Of a stretch of 64,000 bases of DNA, positions 51,264-59,849 are shown piece by piece (positions within the stretch are counted from its first letter, which is position 1; each line of letters begins with the position of its first letter). The DNA comes from an uncultured bacterium (GTDB taxonomy: Bacteria; Bacteroidota; Bacteroidia; Bacteroidales; Bacteroidaceae). The position numbers were made by a program, and so were the translations under genes. The notes below the pieces were generated by a model. That model searched no databases. It was not told where the DNA came from and was given only the letters and a program-made list of their open reading frames with translations. The DNA is taken from assembly GCA_905215555.1 (NCBI GenBank), contig CAJMQU010000008.1, positions 62,001 to 126,000 on the forward strand. Direction: 5' to 3'.

Positions 51264-51271
51264 TATATTTG
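51264..51271 (+). promoter_or_regulatory. -7 element of the AraC gene
   Basis: TATATTTG matches TAnnTTTG exactly, 49 bp upstream of the ATG of the AraC gene. No clear -33 element. Confidence 0.4.
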
Positions 51272-51320
51272 CGGATCGTAATTTCATAGTAAGAGTTTGT
51301 TCGTAATAAGAGATTATTGA

Positions 51321-52196
51321 ATGAAGAAATCAATTCCCCGCTATACGTTTTATAAGAGCAAGTATGGTAGTGAACTTTTAGTGGATGTCGTGGAACTGAA
51401 ATACGTGAAGCGATTTCTGGCTGAAGGGGGGGCGCATACATTGACTTACTATGACATTACTTTCATTACGGAGGGTGGGGGAGGATTTTCGATTGATAAC
51501 CAAATATGTGAGGCGACCCCCGGTGATGTGTTCTTTTCCAAACCCGGAGAAATACGGAATTGGGATACAGCTCATATCGTAAATGGTTATGTACTGATTT
51601 TCGAGGATGAGTTCTTGTCTTCCTTCTTCAAAGACCCTTTGTTTGTGCAGCATCTGCCGTTCTTCAACATGGAAAAGACAGCCTCTAAACTTCATTTGCC
51701 TGATGAACTTTATAAGCGCATGATGCAGCTTCTGCATGATATAAAGGTAGAGATCGGTTTGTACAAACAGAATGACGTGCATGTGTTGAGGGCATTGCTT
51801 TACGAAGCCCTTATGTTGCTGAACCGGGCTTATCTGAATATGCTATCTCAAGAAGAGAAGGATAAGGAAACCGGCAACTTTCACGTCAGTAGATTTGTAG
51901 AATTGGTCGGAGCGAATCTGAAAGAACAGCATTCCGTCCGTTTTTATGCGGATAAGCTCTGTATTACTCCCAACTATCTGAATGAGGTTGTACATTCGGC
52001 AATGAACATCAGTGCCAAGCAATATATCCGGAATAAGATTATGGATGAGGCTAAAAGGCAGCTTATCTATACTGATGTTTCCGTATCGGACCTGTCATTT
52101 GAACTGCATTTCTCTACCGCTGCCTATTTCGTGCGTTGTTTCCGGCAGTGTACGGGAGAGACGCCATTAGTTTACCGGAAACTGTATAAACCGTAA
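51321..52196 (+). CDS. AraC-family transcription regulator
   Basis: A 291-residue regulator. The N-terminal part is a cupin-like sensor (residues 35-95, YYDITFITEGGGGFSIDNQI). The C-terminal HTH_18 domain spans about 195-290 with both helix-turn-helix motifs: VRFYADKLCITPNYLNEVVH and SVSDLSFELHFSTAAYFVRC. Length is normal. Divergent from the S33-type hydrolase gene, so it may control it; the next gene on the same strand is a PNPOx-family protein. Confidence 0.9.
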   Translation: MKKSIPRYTFYKSKYGSELLVDVVELKYVKRFLAEGGAHTLTYYDITFITEGGGGFSIDNQICEATPGDVFFSKPGEIRNWDTAHIVNGYVLIFEDEFLSSFFKDPLFVQHLPFFNMEKTASKLHLPDELYKRMMQLLHDIKVEIGLYKQNDVHVLRALLYEALMLLNRAYLNMLSQEEKDKETGNFHVSRFVELVGANLKEQHSVRFYADKLCITPNYLNEVVHSAMNISAKQYIRNKIMDEAKRQLIYTDVSVSDLSFELHFSTAAYFVRCFRQCTGETPLVYRKLYKP

Positions 52197-52248
52197 AAAG
52201 TGCTATTTCCCCCTTGGTTTTTATTGCATTGATTTTCTGTGTCGTGCG

Positions 52249-52256
52249 TATCTTTG
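52249..52256 (+). promoter_or_regulatory. -7 element of the PNPOx-family gene
   Basis: TATCTTTG matches TAnnTTTG, with TTG at 52224-52226 as a possible -33 (22-bp spacing). It lies 31 bp upstream of the ATG. Confidence 0.55.
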
Positions 52257-52287
52257 CCGCAACAATAACCAATATAATAATGAGATT

Positions 52288-52707
52288 ATGAGAGATGTAG
52301 AGAAAACAGTAGGGGGAATGATTGATAAGTTGAAAACCGCTTTCATTGGTTCAATAGATGCGGAAGGTTTTCCGAATATCAAAGCGATGTTGCAACCCCG
52401 GAAAAGGGAGGGGATAAAAGTTATCTATCTGACCACGAACACTTCGTCGATGCGTGTGGCACAATACCGGAAGGATAATCGGGCGAGCATTTACTTTTGT
52501 GATACGAGATTCTTCAGGGGAGTGATGTTGCGCGGCACAATGGAAGTGCTGACGGACGGTGCCAGTAAGGAGATGATATGGCAGGAAGGGGACACCATGT
52601 ATTATTCCGAAGGGGTGACTGATCCGGATTATTGTGTGCTGAAGTTTACGGCAATTTCCGGGAGGTATTATAGTAACTTTAAATCGGAAAGTTTTGCAGT
52701 TGAGTAA
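52288..52707 (+). CDS. pyridoxamine 5'-phosphate oxidase family protein
   Basis: A 139-residue split-barrel flavin-binding protein: TAFIGSIDAEGFPNIKAMLQ, TNTSSMRVAQYRKDNRASIY and FFRGVMLRGTMEVLTD are characteristic of small PNPOx-like general-stress or FMN-binding proteins. It is probably an FMN- or heme-binding oxidoreductase of unknown substrate. The start is fixed by a good -7 element upstream. Confidence 0.85.
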   Translation: MRDVEKTVGGMIDKLKTAFIGSIDAEGFPNIKAMLQPRKREGIKVIYLTTNTSSMRVAQYRKDNRASIYFCDTRFFRGVMLRGTMEVLTDGASKEMIWQEGDTMYYSEGVTDPDYCVLKFTAISGRYYSNFKSESFAVE

Positions 52708-52748
52708 TTGCAAGTCTATCTAGGTATAAGTTCCCAACTTCGTATCTT

Positions 52749-52787
52749 CTCCGTATCAGGGCACCTCTGAGTGGAGTTGATACGGAG
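52749..52787. terminator. bidirectional terminator
   Basis: Arms CTCCGTATCA (52749-52758) and TGATACGGAG (52778-52787), followed on the + strand by a T-run at 52795-52800. It lies between converging PNPOx-family and RDD genes. Confidence 0.65.
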
Positions 52788-52830
52788 CGGCTATGTTTTT
52801 TAACCCGGTTAGGGTGTAGTTCGGAGTATA

Positions 52831-53556
52831 CTATATTTCTTCTAATGCATAGTATTGATAATCCCGGAGTATGGTTTGCAGGAATTGTTCCTGTCCGCCA
52901 TTCCGGGGGATGATTGAAAGAATCTCCTGCACTTTTTGGGCAAGCAGGACGATGCGCCGTGCGCGGTCTTTTTTTCCGGATTGCAAAGTCCGGGTGATTA
53001 CATTTACCTGTTCCAGTGATAAGTCGGCGGCTTGCGGATATGTGGGACGGTAATCTTTCGTCAGATAATCGAATTCATCAAGGCTGACGTGTATTTTGCG
53101 GTAATTCTTATCCTTGATAACCATTGTGCCCGCAGCGAGGTCGCCCATCCGCTGGCTGTTCTTGGTTAGCAAAATAACCAGTACTCCGAGTCCTCCGGTG
53201 ACGGGAACATCAATTGGGAAGAGTAGCCAGCGAAGCAGATAAGAGCCTATGCTCGGAGTGGAACCATCGGCTTTCACCACCCGGATACTCATGAGTTTCT
53301 TTCCGAGACTTTGTCCGTGGTTGAACATTTCACATAAAAATGCATAGAATAATACAGGCAGATAGATTACGGCAAAAAAAACAGTCATTGTGAAATCCGA
53401 AGATACCGGAAGCTGTGAGAGTAGGGTTGCAGTGGAATATACATAAAGTCCTATCAGGATATAGTCGATGACTAATGCCAGAAATCGTTCGCCAATACTG
53501 GCGGGTGTTTGGCTGATACGGACGAATTGTCCGGTGATAATAGTAGATTCTGCCAT
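52831..53556 (-). CDS. RDD family membrane protein
   Basis: A 241-residue protein. The start is set at 53556 (MAESTIITGQFVRISQTPAS), not at the ATG 75 bp upstream, because a -7 element TATATTTG lies at 53587-53594. RDD domain with three spans (about 23-45, 52-72, 110-130) and the sequence RFLALVIDYILIGLYV, typical of the family; a cytoplasmic charged C-terminus follows (about 150-241). Divergent from the SpoIIM operon, to which RDD genes are often linked. Confidence 0.85.
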   Translation of the reverse strand: MAESTIITGQFVRISQTPASIGERFLALVIDYILIGLYVYSTATLLSQLPVSSDFTMTVFFAVIYLPVLFYAFLCEMFNHGQSLGKKLMSIRVVKADGSTPSIGSYLLRWLLFPIDVPVTGGLGVLVILLTKNSQRMGDLAAGTMVIKDKNYRKIHVSLDEFDYLTKDYRPTYPQAADLSLEQVNVITRTLQSGKKDRARRIVLLAQKVQEILSIIPRNGGQEQFLQTILRDYQYYALEEI

Positions 53557-53583
53557 TTTTGATTGAACATTTTTAGTATTTCG

Positions 53584-53614
53584 TTGCAAATATATCATTA
53601 TTCTCTTATTTTTG
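53584..53614 (+). promoter_or_regulatory. promoter of the SpoIIM-MoxR-DUF58 operon
   Basis: TTG (53584-53586) and -7 TATTTTTG (53607-53614) are 20 bp apart, a correct spacing for Bacteroides sigma-ABfr promoters. The ATG of the SpoIIM gene is 45 bp downstream. The divergent RDD promoter overlaps it. Confidence 0.6.
53587..53594 (-). promoter_or_regulatory. -7 element of the RDD gene
   Basis: TATATTTG on the leftward strand matches TAnnTTTG and lies 31 bp upstream of the ATG at 53556. Confidence 0.45.
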
Positions 53615-53658
53615 TTACCGATTTCAGACAAAACTCATCCGAAGTCCTCAGGAAAAGT

Positions 53659-54621
53659 ATGAAAGAAGTAACGTTCATTCGTCGCAATATTGAAAAGTGG
53701 AAAGAAGCTGAGAAGGTGGTGGAGCAGGCGACAAGCTTGTCTCCCGACAGGCTCGCCGACGTATATACGGACCTTACTGCTGACCTGGCGTTTGCACAAA
53801 TGCACTTTCCAACGTCCCGCATCACTATTTATCTGAATAATCTCGCTTCGGCGCTGCATAACAAAATATATCGGAACAAGCGTGAGAAGTGGTCGAGAAT
53901 CATCACTTTCTGGACACAGGAAATACCGCAGACCATGCACGATGCGCGTCGCGAACTGCTTGTTTCATTCCTTATTTTCATTGTCAGCGTGGCGGTCGGG
54001 GTGATTTCTACTGTGGGCGATCCCGATTTTGTCCGCCTGATTCTGGGAAACAGCTATGTGGACATGACATTGAACAATATAGCCAACGGAGAACCGATGG
54101 CTGTGTATAACGGTTCTTCGGAAGTTCCTATGTTTCTGGGTATCACACTGAACAATATCATGGTTTCCTTCAATTGCTTTGCTATGGGAATCTTAACCAG
54201 TTTCGGTACAGGATATATGCTTTTTACCAATGGAGTCATGCTGGGATCTTTTCAGACTTTCTTTTTCCAGCACGAATTGCTTGGGGAGTCCATGCTTGCC
54301 GTCTGGCTGCACGGAACACTCGAAATCTGGGCTATCATTGTGGCCGGTGCTGCCGGACTGGCTTTGGGAAACGGGTGGTTGTTTCCCGGAACTTATTCGA
54401 GGCTGGAATCTTTCCGAAAGGGAGCCAAGCGGGGGGTGAAGATTGTGATAGGTACCATCCCCGTCTTTATTATGGCAGGATTCATTGAAGGGTTTATCAC
54501 ACGCCACACCGAATTGCCGGATGTGCTGAGGCTTGGTCTGATTCTTACTTCCCTGGCATTTATTTTATTCTACTATATTTATTTACCTAATAGAAAACGA
54601 CATGGAAACAGAGAAACCTAA
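53659..54621 (+). CDS. SpoIIM-family membrane protein
   Basis: A 320-residue protein with start at 53659 (MKEVTFIRRNIEKWKEAEKV); an upstream ATG at 53563 lies in the promoter. A charged N-terminal helical part (1-95) is followed by five or six membrane spans (from about 105) with NNIMVSFNCFAMGILTSFGT, typical of the stage II sporulation M family. The family is not limited to spore formers and often occurs with RDD, DUF4129, MoxR and DUF58 genes. Its 3' end overlaps the next gene by 20 bp. Confidence 0.85.
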   Translation: MKEVTFIRRNIEKWKEAEKVVEQATSLSPDRLADVYTDLTADLAFAQMHFPTSRITIYLNNLASALHNKIYRNKREKWSRIITFWTQEIPQTMHDARRELLVSFLIFIVSVAVGVISTVGDPDFVRLILGNSYVDMTLNNIANGEPMAVYNGSSEVPMFLGITLNNIMVSFNCFAMGILTSFGTGYMLFTNGVMLGSFQTFFFQHELLGESMLAVWLHGTLEIWAIIVAGAAGLALGNGWLFPGTYSRLESFRKGAKRGVKIVIGTIPVFIMAGFIEGFITRHTELPDVLRLGLILTSLAFILFYYIYLPNRKRHGNRET

Positions 54622-55549
54622 AATTGCGTTGTACGTAAAACGTTCTTTCGGTGAGAAGTTTAATGCTTCTTTCGATTTTATAAAGGAGAATTGGAAGTTG
54701 ATGCTGAAGTATGCAACCTATTTGCTTTTACCGCTTTGTCTTGTCCAGGCATTAAGTCTGAATGGGCTGATGACTTATACGATAGGTATGTCCGGTTTGA
54801 TGGAGAGCGGGGCTATGTATTCAGATTCGGCTTTGCTGATGTCATTCTTTTCTTATTACAGTCTGTATATGCTGCTGCTGATAATAGGCATTGTGTTGCT
54901 GACTGCATTGGTCTATGCGATAATCCGGACTTATAATGAGCGGGAGGGACGTTTGCAGGGCGTCACGTTGGGTGTGCTGCGACCTATGTTGCTCCGCAAT
55001 GTGAAGAGGATGTTTATCTTGGTTTTCTTCGGATTAATCCTGACGATGTTGGCCAGTCTGATTATCGGTGTCATAGTTGCCTTGTTCCCTATTGCCTTGT
55101 TACCGATTGTTATGATGCTTATCCCGTTTATGATAGCCATAGCAGTGCCGTTCAGTCTTTGGGCGCCTATTTACCTGTTTGAAGATATCAGTGCCATGAG
55201 TTCGCTGAAGAAGGCTTTCCGCTTAGGATTTGCCACTTGGGGAGGTATCTTCATGATATCTCTTGTGATGGGAATCATTGCCGGTATCCTACAGGGAGTG
55301 ACTCTGATACCCTGGTATATAGGAACAGTGGTGAAGTACATCTTTGCTACAAGCGGCGGTGGAACCGAAGCAACCGTATCTGTAGGATATAGCTTCTTGC
55401 TTTATCTGCTGGCTGTTGTGCAAGCGTTTGGGGCTTACCTCGCTATGATTTTCTCATTTGTGGGATTGGCGTATCAGTATGGTCATGCCTCGGAAAAAAT
55501 GGACAGCATCATGGTAGAAAGCGATATTGATAATTTCGACAAACTTTGA
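54602..55549 (+). CDS. multi-span membrane protein of MoxR operon
   Basis: A 315-residue integral membrane protein. N-terminal amphipathic segment (residues 1-30), then about six hydrophobic spans with Gly/Leu/Ile-rich sequence (ILVFFGLILTMLASLIIGVI). No motif points to an activity. It resembles the uncharacterised membrane proteins found between SpoIIM and DUF4129 genes in Bacteroides and is co-translated with SpoIIM. Confidence 0.7.
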   Translation: METEKPKIALYVKRSFGEKFNASFDFIKENWKLMLKYATYLLLPLCLVQALSLNGLMTYTIGMSGLMESGAMYSDSALLMSFFSYYSLYMLLLIIGIVLLTALVYAIIRTYNEREGRLQGVTLGVLRPMLLRNVKRMFILVFFGLILTMLASLIIGVIVALFPIALLPIVMMLIPFMIAIAVPFSLWAPIYLFEDISAMSSLKKAFRLGFATWGGIFMISLVMGIIAGILQGVTLIPWYIGTVVKYIFATSGGGTEATVSVGYSFLLYLLAVVQAFGAYLAMIFSFVGLAYQYGHASEKMDSIMVESDIDNFDKL

Positions 55550-55556
55550 AATGTAA

Positions 55557-56171
55557 ATGATTACTTCTCCGGCTGATACATTGGTTTGTGACACCGCACA
55601 GGTTGCCATATGGCAGTCTGATGCGGCGTATGACTACAACCGTGAGTTGATCGCTCCGGAAATTAATTTATTCGAGTGGTTCAACAGATGGTTCGGAGAA
55701 GTCATGCAAAAAATATTCGGCAGCAACTTTGCGGAAGAATATTCGGAACTTATTCTGATAGGTATCGCTATCCTTATCCTTATTCTGATAGGCTGGTTCG
55801 TTTACAAGAAGCATCCGGAATTATTTGCGTATTCCCGTAAGAATGCTTTGCCTTATACGGTGGAAGAAGATACCATTTATGGAGTGGATTTTGCGAAAGG
55901 GATTGCCGATGCACTTTCTCGCCGTGATCATAGAGAGGCGGTGCGGCTGTTGTATTTGCAGACACTAAAGCAACTCAGTGACGAGGGACGCATCGACTGG
56001 CAACTTTACAAAACACCTACACAGTACATCAATGAAGTGCGGTTGCCTGCTTTCCGGCAGTTGACTAATCATTTCCTACGGGTACGTTATGGAAATTTTG
56101 AAGCGAACGAAGCGTTGTTTCACGCTATGCATTCCTTGCAGGAAGAAGTGAAGAAAGGAGGGGGTGTATGA
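55557..56171 (+). CDS. DUF4129 domain protein
   Basis: A 204-residue protein: N-terminal soluble part, one membrane span (about 65-82), and a C-terminal DUF4129 helical domain (about 115-200, LSRRDHREAVRLLYLQTLKQ and WQLYKTPTQYINEV). It lies 7 bp after the membrane gene and overlaps the next start by 4 bp. It is a normal part of MoxR-DUF58 operons; role unknown. Confidence 0.83.
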   Translation: MITSPADTLVCDTAQVAIWQSDAAYDYNRELIAPEINLFEWFNRWFGEVMQKIFGSNFAEEYSELILIGIAILILILIGWFVYKKHPELFAYSRKNALPYTVEEDTIYGVDFAKGIADALSRRDHREAVRLLYLQTLKQLSDEGRIDWQLYKTPTQYINEVRLPAFRQLTNHFLRVRYGNFEANEALFHAMHSLQEEVKKGGGV

Positions 56172-57439
56172 AAGGAAGTCATTGGTTTGTCGTCGGAATT
56201 GTCATCTTCCTGCTGTTGATGTTTGCGATAGAATGTCGCCTGCCGAAGAAATTCGTATGGAATCCCACTTTCAGCCATTACGATAAACAGCCTTTCGGAT
56301 GTGCCGTTTTTGACAGCTTGTTGTCCGCTTCGTTACCGATGGGGTATTCATTATCCAGGAAGACTTTCTACCAAATGGAACAGGACGACACCGTGTCTTG
56401 CCGGGGAATATTGGCTGTTGCCAACAACCGGATGCCATCGGACATAGATGTGGAGGCTTTACTGAAGATGGCGGAACGCGGAAATAAGATAATGCTGTCA
56501 AGCACCTGGTTTAGTGATAAATTGGAAGACACTTTGAAGTTCAGAAACAGTTATTCCTATTTTAGTCCGGTAGCCTTGAAAAAGTATGCTACTTCGTTGC
56601 TGATGAGGGATAGTCTGTGCTGGATAGGGGATTCCACTGTTTATCCTGGGAGGAATTTCTATTTCTATCCCCAACTGTGTTCGTCTTACTTTCTCACAGA
56701 TTCGCTTCCGGCGAAGGTACTGGCAGTGAAGAATATTTCAATAGATGAACTCGTATATGAAGTTGATGTGGATTCCGCATTTTCAGATACTGTTATCCAT
56801 TTTCCGGTTGCCATGTCGTATCGGTGGGGGAAAGGGGAGATTATTCTGGCTTCCACGCCTCTGCTCTTTACCAATTACGGGGTGCTGGACGGGAAGAACG
56901 CCACTTATCTTTTCCGATTACTATCGCAAATGGGAGAGTTTCCCATAGTCCGCACTGAAGCTTATATGGAGAAAACAACACAGGTGCAGATGTCTCCTTT
57001 CCGTTATTTCCTTTCGCAGAGACCGCTTCGTTGGGCTTTGTATCTGACGATGCTTGCAATACTGCTCTTCATGCTGTTTACGGCGCGGAGAAGACAGCGT
57101 GCGATACCGGTTGTCCGTACACCTGAAAATAAATCATTGGAATTTACTGAACTGATAGGCACTCTTTATTTCCAGAAGAAAGACCATGCCGATTTGGTTC
57201 GTAAAAAGTACATGTACTTTGCAGAAGAGTTGAGGAGGCAGATTCAGGTGGACATAGAAGAAGTAGCGGACGATGAACGTTCTTTCAGCAGGATTGCCCG
57301 GAAAACAGGTATGGATGAAGAAGAGATCGGAGAATTTATCCGTACAGTCAGACCGGTGATTTATGGTGGATGTGGCATCACAGTGGAGAAAATGAAGCGC
57401 TGCATTGATAAAATGAATGAAATAATTAGTCATATATAA
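56168..57439 (+). CDS. DUF4350 domain protein
   Basis: A 423-residue protein with an N-terminal membrane span (residues 6-20, WFVVGIVIFLLLMFAIEC), a periplasmic DUF4350-like alpha/beta domain (about 40-260, RGILAVANNRMPSDIDVEAL), and a second membrane span (about 280-300, LYLTMLAILLFMLF). A cytoplasmic charged tail follows (to 423). It overlaps the DUF4129 gene by 4 bp and precedes MoxR by 11 bp. Confidence 0.82.
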   Translation: MKGSHWFVVGIVIFLLLMFAIECRLPKKFVWNPTFSHYDKQPFGCAVFDSLLSASLPMGYSLSRKTFYQMEQDDTVSCRGILAVANNRMPSDIDVEALLKMAERGNKIMLSSTWFSDKLEDTLKFRNSYSYFSPVALKKYATSLLMRDSLCWIGDSTVYPGRNFYFYPQLCSSYFLTDSLPAKVLAVKNISIDELVYEVDVDSAFSDTVIHFPVAMSYRWGKGEIILASTPLLFTNYGVLDGKNATYLFRLLSQMGEFPIVRTEAYMEKTTQVQMSPFRYFLSQRPLRWALYLTMLAILLFMLFTARRRQRAIPVVRTPENKSLEFTELIGTLYFQKKDHADLVRKKYMYFAEELRRQIQVDIEEVADDERSFSRIARKTGMDEEEIGEFIRTVRPVIYGGCGITVEKMKRCIDKMNEIISHI

Positions 57440-57450
57440 AGAAGAAATTT

Positions 57451-58425
57451 ATGGAAGAGAATATAGAACAACGGGCGGATTTAACCCTCTTTTCCGAGAA
57501 GATACAAGAGTTGAAAGATCGGATTGCTTCTGTCATCGTAGGCCAGGAACAAACGGTGGATCTGGTGCTGACGGCTATTCTGGCAAATGGTCATGTGCTG
57601 ATAGAAGGAGTGCCGGGAGTGGCGAAGACTTTGCTGGCGCGTCTGGTTGCCCGGTTGGTTGATGCTGATTTTAGCCGCATACAGTTCACTCCGGACTTGA
57701 TGCCGAGTGATGTGCTGGGTACTACGGTCTTTAACATGAAAACCAATGATTTTGATTTCCATCAGGGCCCGGTGTTTGCCGATATCATACTGGTGGATGA
57801 AATCAATCGTGCCCCTGCCAAAACACAGGCGGCCTTGTTTGAAGTGATGGAAGAACGCCAGGTCAGCATTGACGGGACGACATATCCGATGGGAGAGCTT
57901 TATACAATTCTGGCTACTCAGAATCCGGTGGAGCAGGAGGGAACTTATAAGTTGCCCGAAGCACAGCTCGACCGCTTCCTGATGAAAATAACCATGGATT
58001 ATCCTTCGTTGGATGAAGAGGTGAACATTCTGGAACGTCATCATACGAATGCCTCGTTGGTGAAGTTGGAAGACGTCACTCCTGCCATTACGAAAGCAGA
58101 ACTCTTGTCCCTTCGCTGTTTAATGAACAAGGTGTTTGTAGACCGTACCTTGCTTCAATATATTGCCTTGATTGTGCAACAGACACGCACAAGTAAGGCG
58201 GTGTATCTGGGTGCTTCTCCGCGTGCATCCGTGGCGATGTTGCAGGCTTCCAAGGCTTATGCATTGTTGCAGGGACGTGATTTTGTGACACCGGAAGATA
58301 TAAAGTTTGTCGCTCCGAGTGTCCTTCAACATCGTCTCATCCTGACTGCGGAAGCTGAAATGGAAGGATATTCTCCGGTGAAAATAACGCAACGCCTGAT
58401 TGATAAGGTGGAAGTTCCGAAATGA
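57451..58425 (+). CDS. MoxR-type AAA+ ATPase
   Basis: A 324-residue ATPase with Walker A GVPGVAKT at 53-60, Walker B ILVDEINRAP with D116/E117, sensor 1 ILATQNPVEQEG, and a C-terminal lid domain. It is a canonical MoxR family protein, clearly different from that at 3409-4488. It is translationally linked to the DUF58 gene (4-bp overlap). It probably works as chaperone for the DUF58 and membrane partners of this operon. Confidence 0.95.
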   Translation: MEENIEQRADLTLFSEKIQELKDRIASVIVGQEQTVDLVLTAILANGHVLIEGVPGVAKTLLARLVARLVDADFSRIQFTPDLMPSDVLGTTVFNMKTNDFDFHQGPVFADIILVDEINRAPAKTQAALFEVMEERQVSIDGTTYPMGELYTILATQNPVEQEGTYKLPEAQLDRFLMKITMDYPSLDEEVNILERHHTNASLVKLEDVTPAITKAELLSLRCLMNKVFVDRTLLQYIALIVQQTRTSKAVYLGASPRASVAMLQASKAYALLQGRDFVTPEDIKFVAPSVLQHRLILTAEAEMEGYSPVKITQRLIDKVEVPK

Positions 58426-59732
58426 TTCTGACTCGACGCTTCTATATCGTTCTCATTCTGATTATCCTCTTGCTGGGTAGCGGATATGTGTTTGCCCCGT
58501 TGTTTGTGATCGGGCAAGGGGGGCTTTTGGCCTTTTTCCTGACTGTGCTGGCAGATGGATATATGCTTTATCGCGTTCGGGGAATCCGGGCATTCCGCCA
58601 ATGCGCTGCCCGTTTCTCCAATGGGGATGAAAACGCGGTGAGTGTTCGGGTGGAGAGCAGTTACCCGCATCCGGTTTCTGTAGAAGTCATCGATGAAATT
58701 CCCTTTGTATTTCAGCAGCGCAATATATGCTTCCGGATGGAACTTCAGGCAAATGAAGGAAAGTCCCTCAGTTATAATCTGCGCCCAACCAGTCGGGGGA
58801 TATATGGTTTTGGGCGGATTCGTGTGTTCGTCACCCATAAAATAGGTTTGCTTTCTCGCCGCTATACCTGTGGGGAACCTCTCGATATCAAAGTATATCC
58901 TTCTTATCTTATGTTGCACCGGTATGAGTTGCTGGCCATCAGCGATAACCTTATGGAAATGGGTATTAAGCGTATCCGCCGGGTGGGGCATCACACCGAG
59001 TTTGAACAGATAAAGGAGTATGTGAAGGGTGATGATTACCGTACGATAAACTGGAAAGCGAGTGCCCGCCGTCATGAGCTCATGGTAAACATCTACCAAG
59101 ATGAACGTTCTCAGCAGATTTACAATGTGATAGATAAAGGTCGGGTGATGCAGCAGGCATTTCGGGGAATGACTTTGCTTGATTATGCGATAAACGCTTC
59201 GCTGGTTCTTTCGTACGTTGCCATGCGCCGGGAAGACAAGGCAGGCATTGTGACTTTTGATGCACACTTTGATACATTCGTCCCTGCTTCCAAACGTTCG
59301 GGGCATATGCAGGCATTGCTTGAAAATCTCTATATCCAGCAAACCACTTTCGGTGAAACGGACTTTTCCTCCCTTTGTGTGCATCTGAACAAGCACGTCA
59401 CTAAACGTAGTCTTCTGGTACTGTATACTAATTTCTCCAGTCTGGGCAGCATGAACCGTCAGTTGGCGTATCTACAGCAATTAAATCGCCGGCATCGTCT
59501 GCTGGTGGTCTTTTTCGAAGATGCGGAGCTGAAAAACTACATCGCCACTCCTGCAAAAGATACGGAAGGATATTATCGTCATGTCATTGCCGAGAAATTT
59601 GCTTTTGAGAAACGGCTGATAGTATCCACACTGAAACAGCATGGTATTTATTCCTTATTGACCACACCTGAAAACCTTTCGATTGATGTGATTAATAAAT
59701 ACCTGGAGATGAAATCGAGACAAATGCTCTGA
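58422..59732 (+). CDS. DUF58 domain protein
   Basis: A 436-residue protein with two N-terminal membrane spans (about 5-25 and 30-48), a beta-rich middle and the DUF58 signature GDDYRTINWKASARRHELMV near residue 205. This is followed by a VWA-like fold (VIDKGRVM, SYVAMRREDKAGIVTFDAHF). MoxR-DUF58 pairs are thought to control assembly or processing of envelope proteins. It is the last gene of the operon that starts at 53659. Confidence 0.92.
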   Translation: MILTRRFYIVLILIILLLGSGYVFAPLFVIGQGGLLAFFLTVLADGYMLYRVRGIRAFRQCAARFSNGDENAVSVRVESSYPHPVSVEVIDEIPFVFQQRNICFRMELQANEGKSLSYNLRPTSRGIYGFGRIRVFVTHKIGLLSRRYTCGEPLDIKVYPSYLMLHRYELLAISDNLMEMGIKRIRRVGHHTEFEQIKEYVKGDDYRTINWKASARRHELMVNIYQDERSQQIYNVIDKGRVMQQAFRGMTLLDYAINASLVLSYVAMRREDKAGIVTFDAHFDTFVPASKRSGHMQALLENLYIQQTTFGETDFSSLCVHLNKHVTKRSLLVLYTNFSSLGSMNRQLAYLQQLNRRHRLLVVFFEDAELKNYIATPAKDTEGYYRHVIAEKFAFEKRLIVSTLKQHGIYSLLTTPENLSIDVINKYLEMKSRQML

Positions 59733-59779
59733 TAAACGGGCAATAGATAATCGTTTGTCATTAACTGTGTTTAAAAAAA

Positions 59780-59818
59780 ATGCCTCCTGAAAGTTTTTAT
59801 GTGGCTTTCAGGAGGCAT
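59780..59818 (-). terminator. terminator of the BspA-type gene
   Basis: Perfect 14-bp arms ATGCCTCCTGAAAG (59780-59793) and CTTTCAGGAGGCAT (59805-59818). On the leftward strand the hairpin is followed by a run of eight T. It lies 31 bp past the stop of the large leftward gene. Confidence 0.8.
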
Positions 59819-59849
59819 CGTTGGGTTAATCGTGATATGTCAGAGTGGC

